From assembly GCF_963924675.1 (NCBI RefSeq), contig NC_089238.1, positions 44,286,879 through 44,350,878 of the forward strand: a DNA stretch of 64,000 bases, in the 5' to 3' direction. The notes beneath the pieces are model-generated. The model saw nothing but the letters and a program-made list of their open reading frames with translations, was not told where the DNA came from and made no database searches. Source of the DNA: Phocoena phocoena (Eukaryota; Chordata; Mammalia; Artiodactyla; Phocoenidae). The position numbers were made by a program, and so were the translations under genes. Positions 36,000 through 48,041 of this stretch are shown here, piece after piece. Positions within the stretch are counted from its first letter, which is position 1; every line of letters begins with the position of its first letter.

Positions 36000-36655
36000 C
36001 TTAAAGCATTCAGCTCTTTTGGATAGAGATGACTAAGTTAATATTATACTTGTTTCATTTGTATCTTTGGTAAGTGGAATAATAACAAACAGAATTACTC
36101 CATTTGAGTAGCTATGAAAGGTCGAAAGTGAAGATTTTCTATTTATTTAGCTGTCATATGTATTGCTGATATAAAGGAAAACTAGAGGAATTTCTTTCAG
36201 TGCAGTGTGAAAGTTCATAAGGTTAGAAATAATTTTCATCCTGACTTAAACCCATAGGTAATTTTTTTTTAAAGATTTAATTACAGTTGTCATTTCTGTG
36301 ATTTCTACTGAGAAAACAGTAGGGAGAATACCCCCACTGAATGTTCTGTCTCATTCTTGAATAATTATTATATTCTTGAAACAATGACCTTGTCAGGTGA
36401 CACATATTGGTAAGGCCAGAGATCACCTGATTTTCAAAGTGTTTGAATTCATGTATGGCAATTTCACCTTTTAATAAAATGTAACATTTTAACTAAATGA
36501 ATCCTTTGACTTTTAGTAGTACTCTAATGCTAGCTCAAGTAAGTAATATTTGCCCTTGATATGTTGACTGAAAAACAGAAAAATCTTTTTGAGGAGCTTT
36601 ACTGTTTGGGGAAACTTTAAATTTATTGGATTATTGCCATTTTTTGTATATTAAA
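36000..36655. other. Unassigned sequence
   Basis: No gene or repeat family recognised. Confidence 0.5.
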
Positions 36656-36659
36656 ATAT

Positions 36660-37262
36660 ATTAACATACTATAAAAAAGAGACTGATATAAGCAATACCC
36701 ACATGCCTATTTTACAGATTAATAAATTCTTACCATTTTGTCATGATTGCTGCAAAATTTTTAAATAATAATAATGATGCCTTATAGGTACAATTCATGT
36801 CTTCCCAAATCTCATTACCTTCCTTCTCAGAAGTAGTTCCTACCTTGAAGTTAGTGGGTTTTATTCCTAAGAGTTTTTACATTATTATTATACAGTTATG
36901 TATCCAAAATTGTTACATAATATTATTAAGCATGTTTTTGAGTCATAAATGGTATCACACTATGTTTGTCATTCTGCAATTTGCTTTTTACCTCAACATC
37001 CTATTTTTGAGATTTATTTTCATTGACACATTTTTATGGTATTCCATTTAAAGAATATGCCCCAATTTATCCATTTATCTCTTCATAAACATTTGGATAA
37101 TTTCTCTTTTTCTCAGTGAACATTCTTGGGCCTGTCTCCTTGTGCTTACAGGTAATATTTTTTGCCTGATCATATACCTAATTGTGGAATTGCTGGGTAT
37201 ATGTGTATGTTTAACTTTATTAGATGTTGCTGAGTTGTTTTTCAAAGTGATTGTACCAGTTT
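36660..37262 (-). repeat. Old L1M 3' region, antisense
   Basis: Antisense 3'UTR and terminal ORF2 text: 'caatacccacatgcctatt' near 36694, 'agtcataaatggtatcaca' near 36941, 'ctgcaatttgctttttacc' near 36974, 'ggaattgctgggtatatg' near 37187. It ends abruptly where a second antisense L1 begins. Confidence 0.7.
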
Positions 37263-37267
37263 ACGTG

Positions 37268-39445
37268 TCAGCCCCATCCTCAGCCATTTTATAAACACTT
37301 TATTGAGATAAAATTAACATGCCATAAAGTTCACCTGTATAAAGTGTACAATCCAGTGGGTTTTAGTATATTTACCGAGTTCTACAGCTGTCACCAAAAG
37401 CTAATTTTAGAATATTTTTATTTCATCACTCCCAAAAGAGACCTTGTACCCATTGGTGGTCACTCTTCATTACTCCTACTTCCATTTGCTTATGACCTAG
37501 CCAACCACTAATCTACTTTCTATCTGTATAGATTTACCTATTCTAAACATTTGTGTGTATGGTACCATATAGTATGTGATATTTTGTAACTGGCTTTTTT
37601 CAGTTACTATAATGTTTTTGAGGTTCATCAATGTTTTAGCATGTATCAGTATTTCATTCATTTTTTTTTCTTTTGCTGAATAATATTACCACATTTCATT
37701 TATCCATCCATTCATCATTTGATGGAATTTGGGTTGTTTCCACTTTCTGGCTATTGTAAATAGTGGTGTTATGAACATTTATATACAGATTTTTGTGTGA
37801 ATATATATATATTTTTTCATTTCCTAGAGTATATTCTGGAATTGTTGGGCTGGGTCATATGATAATTCTATGTTTAACATTTTGAGGAACTGTCAAAAGT
37901 GGCTGCACTATTGTACAATGACGCCAAAAATATATGAGGGTTCCAGTTTTTCTACATCCTTGCTAATACTTGTTATTGTCTATCTTTTTATTGTGATTAT
38001 CCTATGGGCATGGAATGACATCTTGTTGTGGTTTTTGGTTTGCATTTTCTAAATGACTGATGAGCAACTTTTCATATGCTTGTTGACATTTCTGTATCTT
38101 CTTTAGAGGAATTTCTATTCAAACCTTTACCTTTTTAAAAATTGGGTCTTTTGTCTTTATTGTTGAGTTTTATGTGTTCTTTACATATTTTGCATATATA
38201 TTTCTTATCAGATAAGTGATTTGCAAGTGCTTTCCCCCTTTCTGTAGGTTGTTTTTTCACTTTCTTGATCGTGTCCTTAGAAATACAAAAGTTTTTAATT
38301 TTGATGAAGTCCAAGTTATCAAACTTTATTTTATTACTTGTGTTTTTGGTATCATATCTAAGAAACCATTGCTTAAGCCAAGGTCAAGAATATTTACTTT
38401 TATGTTTTCTTCTAAGAGTTTTATAGTTTTAGCTCTTATATTTAGGTCTTTGATCTATTTTGACTTAGTTTTGCATATAGTGTGAGGTACGGACCTGCTT
38501 TATTCTTTTCCGTGGGGATATCCCTTTGTCACCGCACAATTTGTTGAATGGGGAATTTTCTGCCATTGAATTATTTTGGCACCCTTGTTGAAAATCAATT
38601 GACCATAAATATAAGGTTTTATTTCTGCAGTCGTAATAACTGTGTTTCATTGATCTATATATCTATACTTATGTAGTACCACATGGTCTTAATTCTGGTA
38701 CGTTTTGAAATCAGAAATTATGAGTTGTACAGCTTTATATTTCTTCCTCAAGGTTGTTCTGGTTATTCAGGGTCCCTTGCATTTCCATATGAATTTTAGG
38801 ATCAGCTTGTCATTTTGTGCAAAAAGGCATCTGGAATTTTGCTAGGGATTATGATGAATCTGTAGATCAATTTGGGGAATATTACCATCTTAACAATATT
38901 GTTTTCCAATTCATGACCATTGGATGTCTTTCCATTTATTTAGGTCTTTAATTTTTTTTTTTTTCTGGTATGCGGGCCTCTCACTGTTGTGGCCTCTCCC
39001 GTTGCGGAGCACAGGCTCCGGAGGCACAAGCTCAGCGGCCATGGCTCACGGGTCTAGCCGCTCCGTGGCATGTGGGATCTTCCTGGACTGGGACACGAAC
39101 ACGTGTCCCCTGCATTGGCAGGCAGACTCTCAACCACTGCACCACCAAGGAAGCCCTAGGTCTTTAATTTTTTTTCAACAATGTTTTATAGTTTTAGTGT
39201 ACAAGTCTGCCCTTCTATTGTTACATTTATTCCTAAGTATTTTGTTTTTGTTGATGCTATTGTACATGGAATTATTTACTTGATTTTATTTTCAAATTGT
39301 TCTCTATGCATTAGTAGTGTATAGAGATACAACTGATTTTTATATATTGGTCTCATATCCTGCAACGTTGCTGAACTCACTTAATATTTCCAGTAGTCTT
39401 CTGTTATTGTTGATTCCTTATGGTTTTGTATACAAAATCCAGTCT
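37268..39445 (-). repeat. Old L1 (L1MB-like) 3'UTR and ORF2, antisense
   Basis: The L1MB-type 3'UTR antisense is clear: 'tattgagataaaattaacat' near 37301, then 'cctgtataaagtgtacaatc' near 37334. Antisense ORF2 C-terminal and RT sequence follows to about 39440 ('ggaatttgggttgtttcca' near 37724, 'atcatatctaagaaaccatt' near 38350). A SINE splits it at 38958-39156. All frames are broken. Confidence 0.85.
38958..39156 (-). mobile_element. CHR-type SINE (short form), antisense, in L1
   Basis: Begins at a T run, then 'ctggtatgcgggcctctcac', and ends 'ccaccaaggaagccc'. A TSD of at least 17 bp, starting 'taggtctttaattttttt', lies at 38941-38957 and 39157-39173. Confidence 0.96.
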
Positions 39446-39449
39446 AGAG

Positions 39450-39880
39450 TTTATCCATATTGAGTTTTTAATTTCAGTGACTGTTTTTTCACTTCTAAAT
39501 ATTTTTTCCATGTCTACCTGTTCTTATTTTATTTCTGCCTCTTTCATTTCATAATTTCATATTTTCTTTTGCTGGAAATTATTTCTTCATTTATGTCTTT
39601 AAACATCCTAAACTTACTTCTCTTAAATTCTTTTTCATACTGTTTCAATAAAACTTATTTTATGTGAAGTTAATTTGTTTTCTATGATTTTTTGCTTCTG
39701 TTGGATACATATGTTAAGATTAGATTTCTGTGAATTTTGGTTTGCAGGCCTATTTTGAATGAGAAGTTTTATGAGTGTTTTGTTCTTTCTATTTGACTCT
39801 ACTTATTCCTCCCTATGATAATCTTTCAGTTATCTGCATCTGGTTCCCCAAGGCTCCTGTCCAGATGTAGATCTTGCAAG
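39450..39880 (-). repeat. Probable old L1M 5'-region fragment, antisense
   Basis: T-rich text ('gactgttttttcacttctaa' near 39479, 'tatgtctttaaacatcc' near 39592) resembles the antisense 5' region of old L1M, as at 160-800. Weakly supported. Confidence 0.4.
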
Positions 39881-39883
39881 GAC

Positions 39884-39950
39884 AGAGTGATATTAGAAGT
39901 TCTACAGTTCTACAAATTCAGCCCAGAGTGATATTAGAAGTTCTACAGAT
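39884..39950. repeat. Local tandem duplication, 41-bp period
   Basis: A 24-bp segment, 'agagtgatattagaagttct' plus four bases, occurs at 39884 and 39925. It is a local replication-slippage duplication. Confidence 0.85.
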
Positions 39951-40496
39951 TCAGTCACTGAACCATCTTTCATATGAGGGGGAGCCCCACACCACCCCGC
40001 AATGTCAAACCCTATAACTTTCTATTCCTTGTTTCTGTAAAACCTGTGTCGTCTCCTTTACCACACTGGAGCCTAATTTCTGGCTACCACTATTTCTCTC
40101 CAGAGTGCAGCAAGCCAGTAGCCTAAGCACTGCACACTGTTTTGCAGTTCACTTTTCATTCTGGTCCATGAAGGCATATATCTTGTTTATAAGCCTATTA
40201 ATGTCTTTTTTTTTTTTAGTTATTTATATTTTATCTCCTTCTACTATGTTTCCTATTTTGAACAGAGGATGTATGTCAAATTTTATATCAAATTATGAAG
40301 TCACTATATCTTCAGTACTGAAAACCCAATAGTATTTATTCTTTAAGTTAATTTTAAATTGTCAATAGGTTGAAACTAAATTATTTGTTCTTCTATATGG
40401 AATGTTATTTTGTTATAATAAAACAAGTCATATAAAGTGAATATTATATTTACATTATCAGATAGGTCTCCCTCTCTTCCATGAAAATCTTTTCAG
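39951..40496. other. Unassigned sequence
   Basis: No gene or repeat recognised. A short T run lies near 40207. Confidence 0.5.
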
Positions 40497-40715
40497 TAAT
40501 AAGTATCACTGCTCTGTGACAGGCACTGTGCTGAGCATTTCACTTATTTAATCACAACAACCCTACAGAGTTGATATTGTGGTTATTATTATAGAAGAAG
40601 AAACTGAATGTTAGACTGTTCAAGAACTTGTCAGTTAGTAGTCAGTAGAACCAATATTCAAATCTAGGTTTGTCTGATTTGAAAGCCTGTGCTTTACATC
40701 ACTTTCTTAAGCTTT
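40497..40715 (-). repeat. MIR SINE, antisense
   Basis: Antisense MIR landmarks in order: 'gacaggcactgtgctgagc', 'cacaacaaccctacagagtt', 'gaagaagaaactgaatg', then 'tcaaatctaggtttgtctg' and 'agcctgtgctttacatcac'. Confidence 0.82.
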
Positions 40716-40969
40716 TATATTTTAATTGTTGAGAAGTTTGCATCCTCTTCTCCCTCTTGATAAATTAGTACAATTTGAATGATGTTTTGGTTCAAAAAAT
40801 GAAAAAACTTTCTCTGAGAAGGGAACAGACTGGATGTTTTCAGCATTTGGTCAGAGCTTTAGCTAGTGTTTACTGTAGTATAAGATTTCAGAATATGTTT
40901 GAGGGATATTCCCTGAACTGGTGGGATCTTTCCTGATAAATTGTCATTTTTGTCATTGTTAAAATTTTC

Positions 40970-42253
40970 AAAGGGTATCCCACGTTCATGGATAATAAAA
41001 ATTAATATTGTTAAAATGTCAATACTACCAAAAGCCATCTATAGATTCAATGCAATCCCTATCAAGATTCCAATGACATTTTTTACTGAAGTAGAAAAAA
41101 CACTTCTAAAATTTATTTGGAACCACAGAAGACCCCAAATAGCCAAAGAAATCCTGAGAGAGAAGAACAAAGCAGGAGGCATCACACTCCCTGATTTCAA
41201 GCTATAGTATAAAGCTATAGTAATCCAAACAATATGATACTGGCATAAAAACAGACAAATAGACCAATGAAACAGAATTGGAAGCCCAGAAATAAACCCA
41301 AGCAGTCAACTAATATTTGACAAAGGAGCCAAGGATACTCAGTGGCGAAAAGACAGTCTCTTCAATAAATGGTGCTGGAATAATTGGATAGTCACATGTA
41401 AAAAATGTAGTTGGAACCCTATTTTACACCACTCACAAAAATTAACTTGAAATGTATTAAAGGCTTAAATATAAGACCTGAAACTATGAAACTCTAGAGT
41501 AAAACATAGGACTAAAGCTGCTTCACATGGACCTTGGAAATGGTTTTTTAGATATGATACCTAATGCACTAGTAACAAAACAAAATAAACAAGTGGGACT
41601 ATATTAAACTAAAAGACTTCTGTGCAGGAAGGAAACCATCAACAAAATAAAGGCAACCTATGGAATGGGAGAAAATAATTACAAATTGTATATCTGACAA
41701 GGGTTTAATATCCAAAATATGTGAAGAACTCATACAATTCTATAGAAATAAAAAGAAAGAAAGAAAAAAACCACAAACAATTCAATTTAAAAATGGGCAG
41801 AGGAACTGAATTTTCCAAAGAAGACATACGGATGGCCAACAGGTACCTGAAAATGTGCTCAGCATCACTAGTCATCTGAGAAATGCAAACCAAAACCACA
41901 ATGAGATACTGTATTACCTCACATCTGTTAGATTGGCTGAATGGCTGTCATAAAAACAGAAGAAATAACAAGTGCTGGCAAGGATGTGTAGAAAAGGGAA
42001 CACTTGTGCACTGTTGGTGGAAATTTAAATTGATGCAGCCACTATGGAAAACAGTATGGAGGTTCCTCAAAAAGTTAAAAATAAAACTACCACATGATCC
42101 AGCAATTCCACTTCTGGGTATTTATCCAAAGGAAGTGAAATCACTATCTCAAAAAGATATTTGCACCCCATATTCACTGCAGCGTTATCTACAATAGCCA
42201 AGACAGGGAAGCAACCTAATTGTCCATCAATGGATGAATGGGTACAGAAAATG

Positions 42254-42284
<31 letters not shown>

Positions 42285-42680
42285 TGGAGTTACTCAACCA
42301 TAAAAAAAGAAAGAAATCCTGCCATTTGTGACAATATGGATAAACCTGGAAGGCATAATGCTAAGTGAAACAGGTCAGACAGAGAAAGACAAATACTGTA
42401 TGATCTCCCTTATATGTGAAATCTAAAAAAAACAAATTGAAAAAACCAAAACCAAACTTATAGAAAAAGAGATCAGACTTGTGGTTACCAGAGGTGGAGG
42501 GTGGGAGGATGGTAAATTGTAGGAAGGTGCTCAAAAAGTACAAATTTCCAGTTATAAGTTAAATAAGTACTAGGGATGCAATGTACAACATGATGACTAT
42601 AGTTAACACTGCTATATGTTATATAGGAGAGTTTTTAAGAGACTAAATCATAAGAGTTCTCATCACAAGGAGAAATTTTT
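40970..42680 (+). repeat. Old L1 (L1MA-like), ORF2 C-terminal half and 3'UTR, part 1
   Basis: Starts within ORF2 at 'gtatcccacgttcatgg'. 40941-41207 keeps '[20 protein letters not shown]', and 41883-42197 keeps the Cys-containing C-terminal stretch. The 3'UTR follows ('gttctcatcacaaggag' near 42655). It is interrupted by an antisense younger L1 and resumes at about 43226. A (CA)n run at 42256-42284 lies in the C-terminal region. Confidence 0.9.
42256..42284. repeat. (CA)n microsatellite
   Basis: About 14 CA units lie within the old L1. Confidence 0.95.
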
Positions 42681-42691
42681 TTTCTTCTTTT

Positions 42692-43217
42692 TATTAAATT
42701 GATTTACAATGTTGTGTTAATTTCTGCTGTACAGCAAAGTGATTCAGTTATAAACATATATACATTCTTTTTTAAATATTCTTTTCCATTATAGTTTATC
42801 ACAGAATAATGAATATAGTTCCTTGTGCTATACAGTAGGACCTTGTTGTTTATTCATTTTATATACAATAGTTTGCATCTGCTAATCCCAAACTCCCACT
42901 CCATTTCTCTCCCATACCCTCCCTCCCCCTTGGCAACCACAAGTCTGTTCTCCCTGTCTGTGAGTCTGTTTCTGTTTCATTAAAGTTTGTGTCATATTTT
43001 AGATTCCACATATAAGAGATATCATATGGTATTTGTCTTTGTCCAACTTACTTCACTTAGTTTGATAATCTCTAGTTCCATTCATGTTGCTGCAAATGGC
43101 ATTATTTCACTCTTTTTACGGCTGAGTAGTATTCCATTTGTATATATGTACCACAGCTTCTTTATCCATTCATCTGTCAATGGACATTTAGGTTGTTTCC
43201 ATGCCTTGGCTATTTAC
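42692..43217 (-). mobile_element. Younger L1 3' end inserted antisense into the old L1
   Basis: The plus strand reads the antisense of the L1 3' end: 'gatttacaatgttgtgttaa' then 'gctgtacagcaaagtgattc', ending 'ggttgtttccatgccttggc' in the ORF2 C-terminal region. Flanks 'ttcttctttttatt' (42682) and 'ttcttttctttatatt' (43219) may be a degenerate TSD made from the host's own T-rich 3'UTR. It is 5'-truncated. Confidence 0.9.
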
Positions 43218-43225
43218 TTTCTTTT

Positions 43226-43378
43226 CTTTATATTGTATCCATGTGAGATGATGGATGTTAGCTGAACCTATTGCAGTAATCATTCCACAATATATGTAAA
43301 TCAAGTCGTCATGCTGTGTGTCTTAAACTGATACAGTGACGTTGATGATTTCTCAATGAAACTGGAAATTTTTTTTAA
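43226..43378 (+). repeat. Old L1 (L1MA-like) 3'UTR, part 2
   Basis: The interrupted 3'UTR resumes: 'gagatgatggatgttagctg', then 'ccacaatatatgtaaatcaa' and 'ctcaatgaaactgg', matching the terminal L1MA 3'UTR. The join with 40970-42680 is in register. Confidence 0.85.
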
Positions 43379-45840
43379 TATAAATCAAATCAAAAATAAC
43401 AAAAAATTTTCAGAGATGATGTTGAGAGAATTTTTTTCTGGATGTCCATTTTGATTACTTTTATATTGTAAGGTTACTTGTGATTGTGTGTCTTTGGGAA
43501 CTTTATTTTTCTGGAATAGGGTTAATTTTTTATAATTTTACTTTCTAAGGGAAGTGCTAAAGGATAAGAGGCAAACCTAATTACAGAAGGACAAAAGAAA
43601 GTCTGAGAGTTGGCATTAATGAATTCAGTGATATCTTTGGAAGTTTTTAGCAAGATTCCTGTAGTAGGAATCTGTAGATGAAGAATTAAACTGAAACCTT
43701 GTATCTGCCAGCACTTATTAACTAAAGAAATATGTAGGTATTTCCAGTAATTAAAAAAGAAGCTTCAGAAATTTTCACCCTATATTGGATAACTGAACTT
43801 AAGGATAAAGAATAATAATGACTGGGCAAAAGTAGTATTGTAAAGGGTTTTAATTTGTAATAAATCGAGAATTAAGATAGGTGTCAGAATCAAGTGACTA
43901 AGAAGGAAATACGTATGCCAGTGCTTTACTAGGCTGATTTTGAGAGTTTTAGTGCTAGTATGGAGTGGAGCATTGGAGGGACATGATTTCAATTAGGTTT
44001 TTAGTGATGAAATAAGTAAGAAGGAATAGAATAATTCTTAATGGATTGAAACTATCTGCTGAAATGAATCTCCTCCATGCCTTTCCTCTAATCGTAGGAG
44101 ATGGTTTATTGGAAATCTCAATTTTGAACTACTCAGGTTCTGTATCCCATCCCTCTAGGGCCAGCTCAGCCCTTCATCCTGTCAAAGCAGATAAAACGGA
44201 ACAGCCTGCAATTTGCTATAAAGGGGTCCTTGGGATGAAGCATTTTAATGTCCATGAAGAGTAGACAAGACCTTCATTTTTAAAGACTCCCATGGAACAT
44301 TTCGAATGGCATGGATTTGTCTTGTTGCCCTTTGCCAAAATTAATAGATTTGGGCTGCAGACTTGGAGGGAAGCTAAGCATTTAGGTCTGCTTATTATTC
44401 AATAATATTTTGCTATATTTATCTTATTTTTGTCAAGATGCCCTAAAACCGACAACACATTGAGTAAATAATACTTAAAAAAGAAGGCTACTAATTTTTA
44501 GATCTGTGTCAACTAAACATAGGAGGAATACAGAGTTACAATAATATTATCTTAGAAAGTAAAAATCAAGTATAATCATCTAGAGAACAAATTAAATTAA
44601 ATTGATCTAATTCGGCTATTGTTTTTTAAAAATTTTACTTCTATTTATCAGTCTGGGGTTGAACTGCTTTTCCGATTCCCAAAGGCTATTCCAACAAAGA
44701 GACTTCTGATGAGGAAATGACACAGGGATTGGAGTGTAATAAAATATCAAGTGTGTTATTTTGAATTCTCCTCATGCTTGAGAACAGAAATATCTTAAGC
44801 TTTGACAAAATGGTGCAATTTTATATTTTCCATTTGACTATTTTAAAACCTTCATTGTCTTTTAATTAAACTACAGAGGGCAAGAGCAGAGATTAAAAGA
44901 TGTTGTACTGTAAAAAGGATGGCTTTTAGCTACTAGTACTTGAGTGAAGACCCTACAATAAAGCAAGATGGAGTGCAGCAACAGGTTTTGTGCCTTGAAG
45001 CCTCCTCTTCTCTGGCTGTGGCAGTAATTTGGAGTTAATTTGTGCAGCTTCTCAATAAAAGACTTTGTGTTTTATATTCCTTGATTCTTCCTAGCATCTT
45101 TTCCCAGCTGTTCTTTTACCTTCCCTTTCATGAGATCTGGTGCAGCTTATACAACTAGATGTGATAATGAGGTAAACCAGTTTAGGTGAGAAGCTTGGAC
45201 CAGGCTCAGTACATGGATATTTCCTATTCATTAGCTCTTTTTACTTTCCACAAAATAATCACCTCAACTAGCCCCTTCTTCTAATTTCCCACTTTCTGTT
45301 CTTACTGATGAGTGGAGGTCTCTTTCCTCCTATAGTGATTTGTAGTTTTAGCGTGGAGTAAATATTTGGGTTTCTACATTTGGGAATATTATTGCCTGAT
45401 AGTTCTTATTTTCCTTTGTCTGCACAAAAATTTTTTTCTTTGTGTCTGTTTTTCTCCCTTTGGTTTCTACTCCCCCACATGTCCCCAAGTCCTTCAAGCC
45501 AATGAGGCTGTGGTGACACCTTCTGGGCAGTACTGGGAGTGAATTACAGCCATAAGTTCCATGGCGGTGTTAGCATACCATAGATTTGGTGTATACTACG
45601 AAATTTAGTTTGCTTCATCAAAAGAACTGATACAGCATTCTGCTTCAGCTCAGTTTCTAAAACCTGTTAAATAATGATGTTATTTCTTACAATGAGCAGG
45701 GGTTTGTAGTTAACTGAATAAAAAGGCAGTGAGTATGCCTGCTTAATAAATATAAGGATATGGTACTTGGTTGGGCCTGAAAATAATGTTAACAGAGGAA
45801 AAATTAACAATTGCATGTAATTAGAATATCAGCACTGTAC
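43379..45840. other. Unassigned 2.4-kb stretch
   Basis: I recognise no repeat, gene or structured RNA. Frames at 43780-43992 (minus, 70 codons) and 44046-44264 (plus, 72 codons) carry no domain. An AATAAA within 'ctcaataaaagactttgtg' near 45053 has no transcript context. Confidence 0.5.
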
Positions 45841-45841
45841 A

Positions 45842-46090
45842 CTATTGGACTTCTCCATGCTCTGATATAACAGTAGCATAGCAGCGGGAAAATGCCCTAT
45901 AAAAAGTCTCAGTAGAAACAAGGTCATACATCATGACCATCCACTGCTGGGACAGCGTAGGATGAAGGTTCTCCAGAGACATTCTTGTCCTCCCATACCA
46001 TTCATTAGTTTTAAGAAACATGTAAGAAGTCTTCTGTGTAGGTTCTATTGGATCCTTAATTTTTTTCTGATCAGATTTCATTCCTTCCAC
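45842..46090 (-). pseudogene. Orphan 82-codon minus-strand frame, unidentified
   Basis: The frame starts at an ATG at 46088-46090 and ends at a stop near 45842. The product is rich in mixed residues ('KTSYMFLKTNEWYGRTRM', 'QWMVMMYDLVSTETFYRAF') and looks more protein-like than the AT-driven frames around it. I recognise no family, signal peptide or membrane segment. No poly-A tail or TSD is visible. It could be a fragment of a retrocopy, an ancient repeat-encoded peptide or chance. Confidence 0.2.
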
Positions 46091-47754
46091 CGCTACTTCA
46101 AAGCTACTTTAACCCTTGTATTAAAAAAATTTTAATTATAGCTTTTTCATATGCAGCATGAAAAATAAGAGATTAGTGTTACCAATTTATTTATTCATTT
46201 TTAACCTACCTTTGTTTGGACACTGAACATGCTAAAAGCTACAGTTTTTAAGAAAATCACTAGATAGTTCTAGCAAACCTTATGAAGTTTGTTACTAAGT
46301 AATTTCAGAGTTCTCAGGAATCTTCCCTCTATTATCTTCAATGACTCAATAGCAAATGCAGAAGTATCGAGCAACAAAGATGTGACTGGCTGTCAAAGCA
46401 GCCATAAAGCTAGCCATCTATAACATTACTTTAGGGCAGTGTCAAATGGGAAAGCACAAGACATTAGACATAAGGACAAAGACAACTGGTACAGTTGGTT
46501 TTACAGCCTTTAAAATGGCACTGCATGCTTTTCATAGCTCTTTGCATCATTCTTTGATCAAATATTGCATATTCCATATGTGATACATGCATTTATACTT
46601 GGTATAGAACCCAATATTTCTGTTACTACTACATAATAAAATTAAGGCATGGACACATTGCCTTGTAATTTTGATTTGCAAACAGATGGTAGATAGCTGA
46701 AAAATAGACTAGGGCTATAAAAAAATTGGGGAAAATACTTTTCTGAAGTTAAAATAAAATAAAGCTAATTTAAAATACTAAGCGTGTGAATGAGTAGCAA
46801 AAATCATGTAGTAACTGTGGAGATGATAGTTTTATTTGAAGGGTGGGGGAGGGAAGAGAAAGCTAGAAGGAAGCAAAACCATAATTTGGCCTAAAATTGA
46901 ATTTCTCTGATAAGGCATTTCAGAAGTGGCTTGTCTTATTCACTCAGCAGCAAAATAATCATATGTGCTTTAATAATCTTTATTTTACAGGAGTGTGTTG
47001 CCAGGGTAACCGGATGTAAGCAGGGGAACAGCACCTTGCAGATCACAAAAGCAAATCTGTGGAAAGAAATTTCACTGAGTTTTTCTTTTCCTTACCAGTG
47101 TAATAATGACTCATTTTTCCTGTACTATTTAATAATCTCACATAAACATTCTTTTTCCTTTCCATTTCTGTATCTGTTTAAACATGGACAATAACATAAA
47201 TCTGGAACTGTCAAGCTCCGTGGGTTAAACAAAAAAACAGATGTTATATCTTTAACATTTTTATATAATTACTTTTTATTACTGTTTTACCCCATCTCCA
47301 TCCCTCCCAACCTTATTGTTATTTCCTTCTCTTCTGTAAACCAATCTGATGATAGTATCCCAGGTAGGGCGGGCCTGAGGTAGGAGTTGGTATTTGGCTA
47401 CATTAATCAAAATTTTTTATTAGCTAAGCTTGCCTGCATGAAGATTCTAAAGAGGCAGGAATTGCAACTTAAACCATCTATCTTTTTGTAAGGGGATAAA
47501 TTGAATTACAGCAAGTATAGTGACAAGCATCCAGGCCAAAAGCTGCAAAAATAATGTTTTCATTACATTCATGCACATACAAACATATATACACATACAT
47601 AAGAGAGGAGTGAAGAAGGAAAGAAAGCAATATTAGATTCCTTCAGCTTTCCACTGGGCACTGGAACCTCAGTTTGTTCTAGGAAATTGGCTGGTTTGAA
47701 ATTAGCAAAATGAAAGTTGCCATTGCCTTTGAAAAGAAATAGAAAACTAGCAGT
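46091..47754. other. Unassigned sequence
   Basis: No repeat or gene recognised. The 87-codon frame at 46931-47194 has no features beyond AT-rich composition. Confidence 0.5.
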
Positions 47755-47769
47755 AAGAATGTGCCTACT

Positions 47770-48026
47770 ACTAATAATAATGGGGCTTCCCTGGTGGCGC
47801 AGTGGTTGAGAGTCCGCCTGCTGATGCAGGGGACACGGGTTCGTGCCGCGGTCCGGGAAGATCCCACATGCCGGGGATCGGCTGGGCCTGTGAGCCATGG
47901 CCGCTGAGCCTGCGCGTCCGGAGCCTGTGCTCCGCAGCGGGGGAGGCCACAGCAGTGAGAGGCCCGCGTACCGCAAAAAATAATAATAATAATAATATAA
48001 TAATAATGATTTCCAACTAGAAAAAA
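47770..48026 (+). mobile_element. CHR-type SINE (short form) with TAA-rich tail
   Basis: The core starts 'ggggcttccctggtggcgca' at about 47782 and ends 'gcccgcgtaccgc' near 47975, followed by (TAA)n to about 48007 and then 'tgatttccaactag' plus an A run. A 15-bp TSD 'aagaatgtgcctact' lies at 47755-47769 and 48027-48041. 'actag' also precedes both copies at a similar distance, so the duplication may be longer and imperfect. A short 'actaataataatg' sits 5' of the SINE core. Confidence 0.93.
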
Positions 48027-48041
48027 AAGAATGTGCCTACT

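Noticed and set aside
35602..36036. 144-codon plus-strand open frame
   Set aside because: Most of it is the antisense CHR SINE at 35761-35987 translated; similar peptides appear at every SINE in the window.
45000..45075. AATAAA hexamer with downstream GT-rich text as a possible gene 3' end
   Set aside because: No upstream exon, coding frame or splice pattern supports a transcript.
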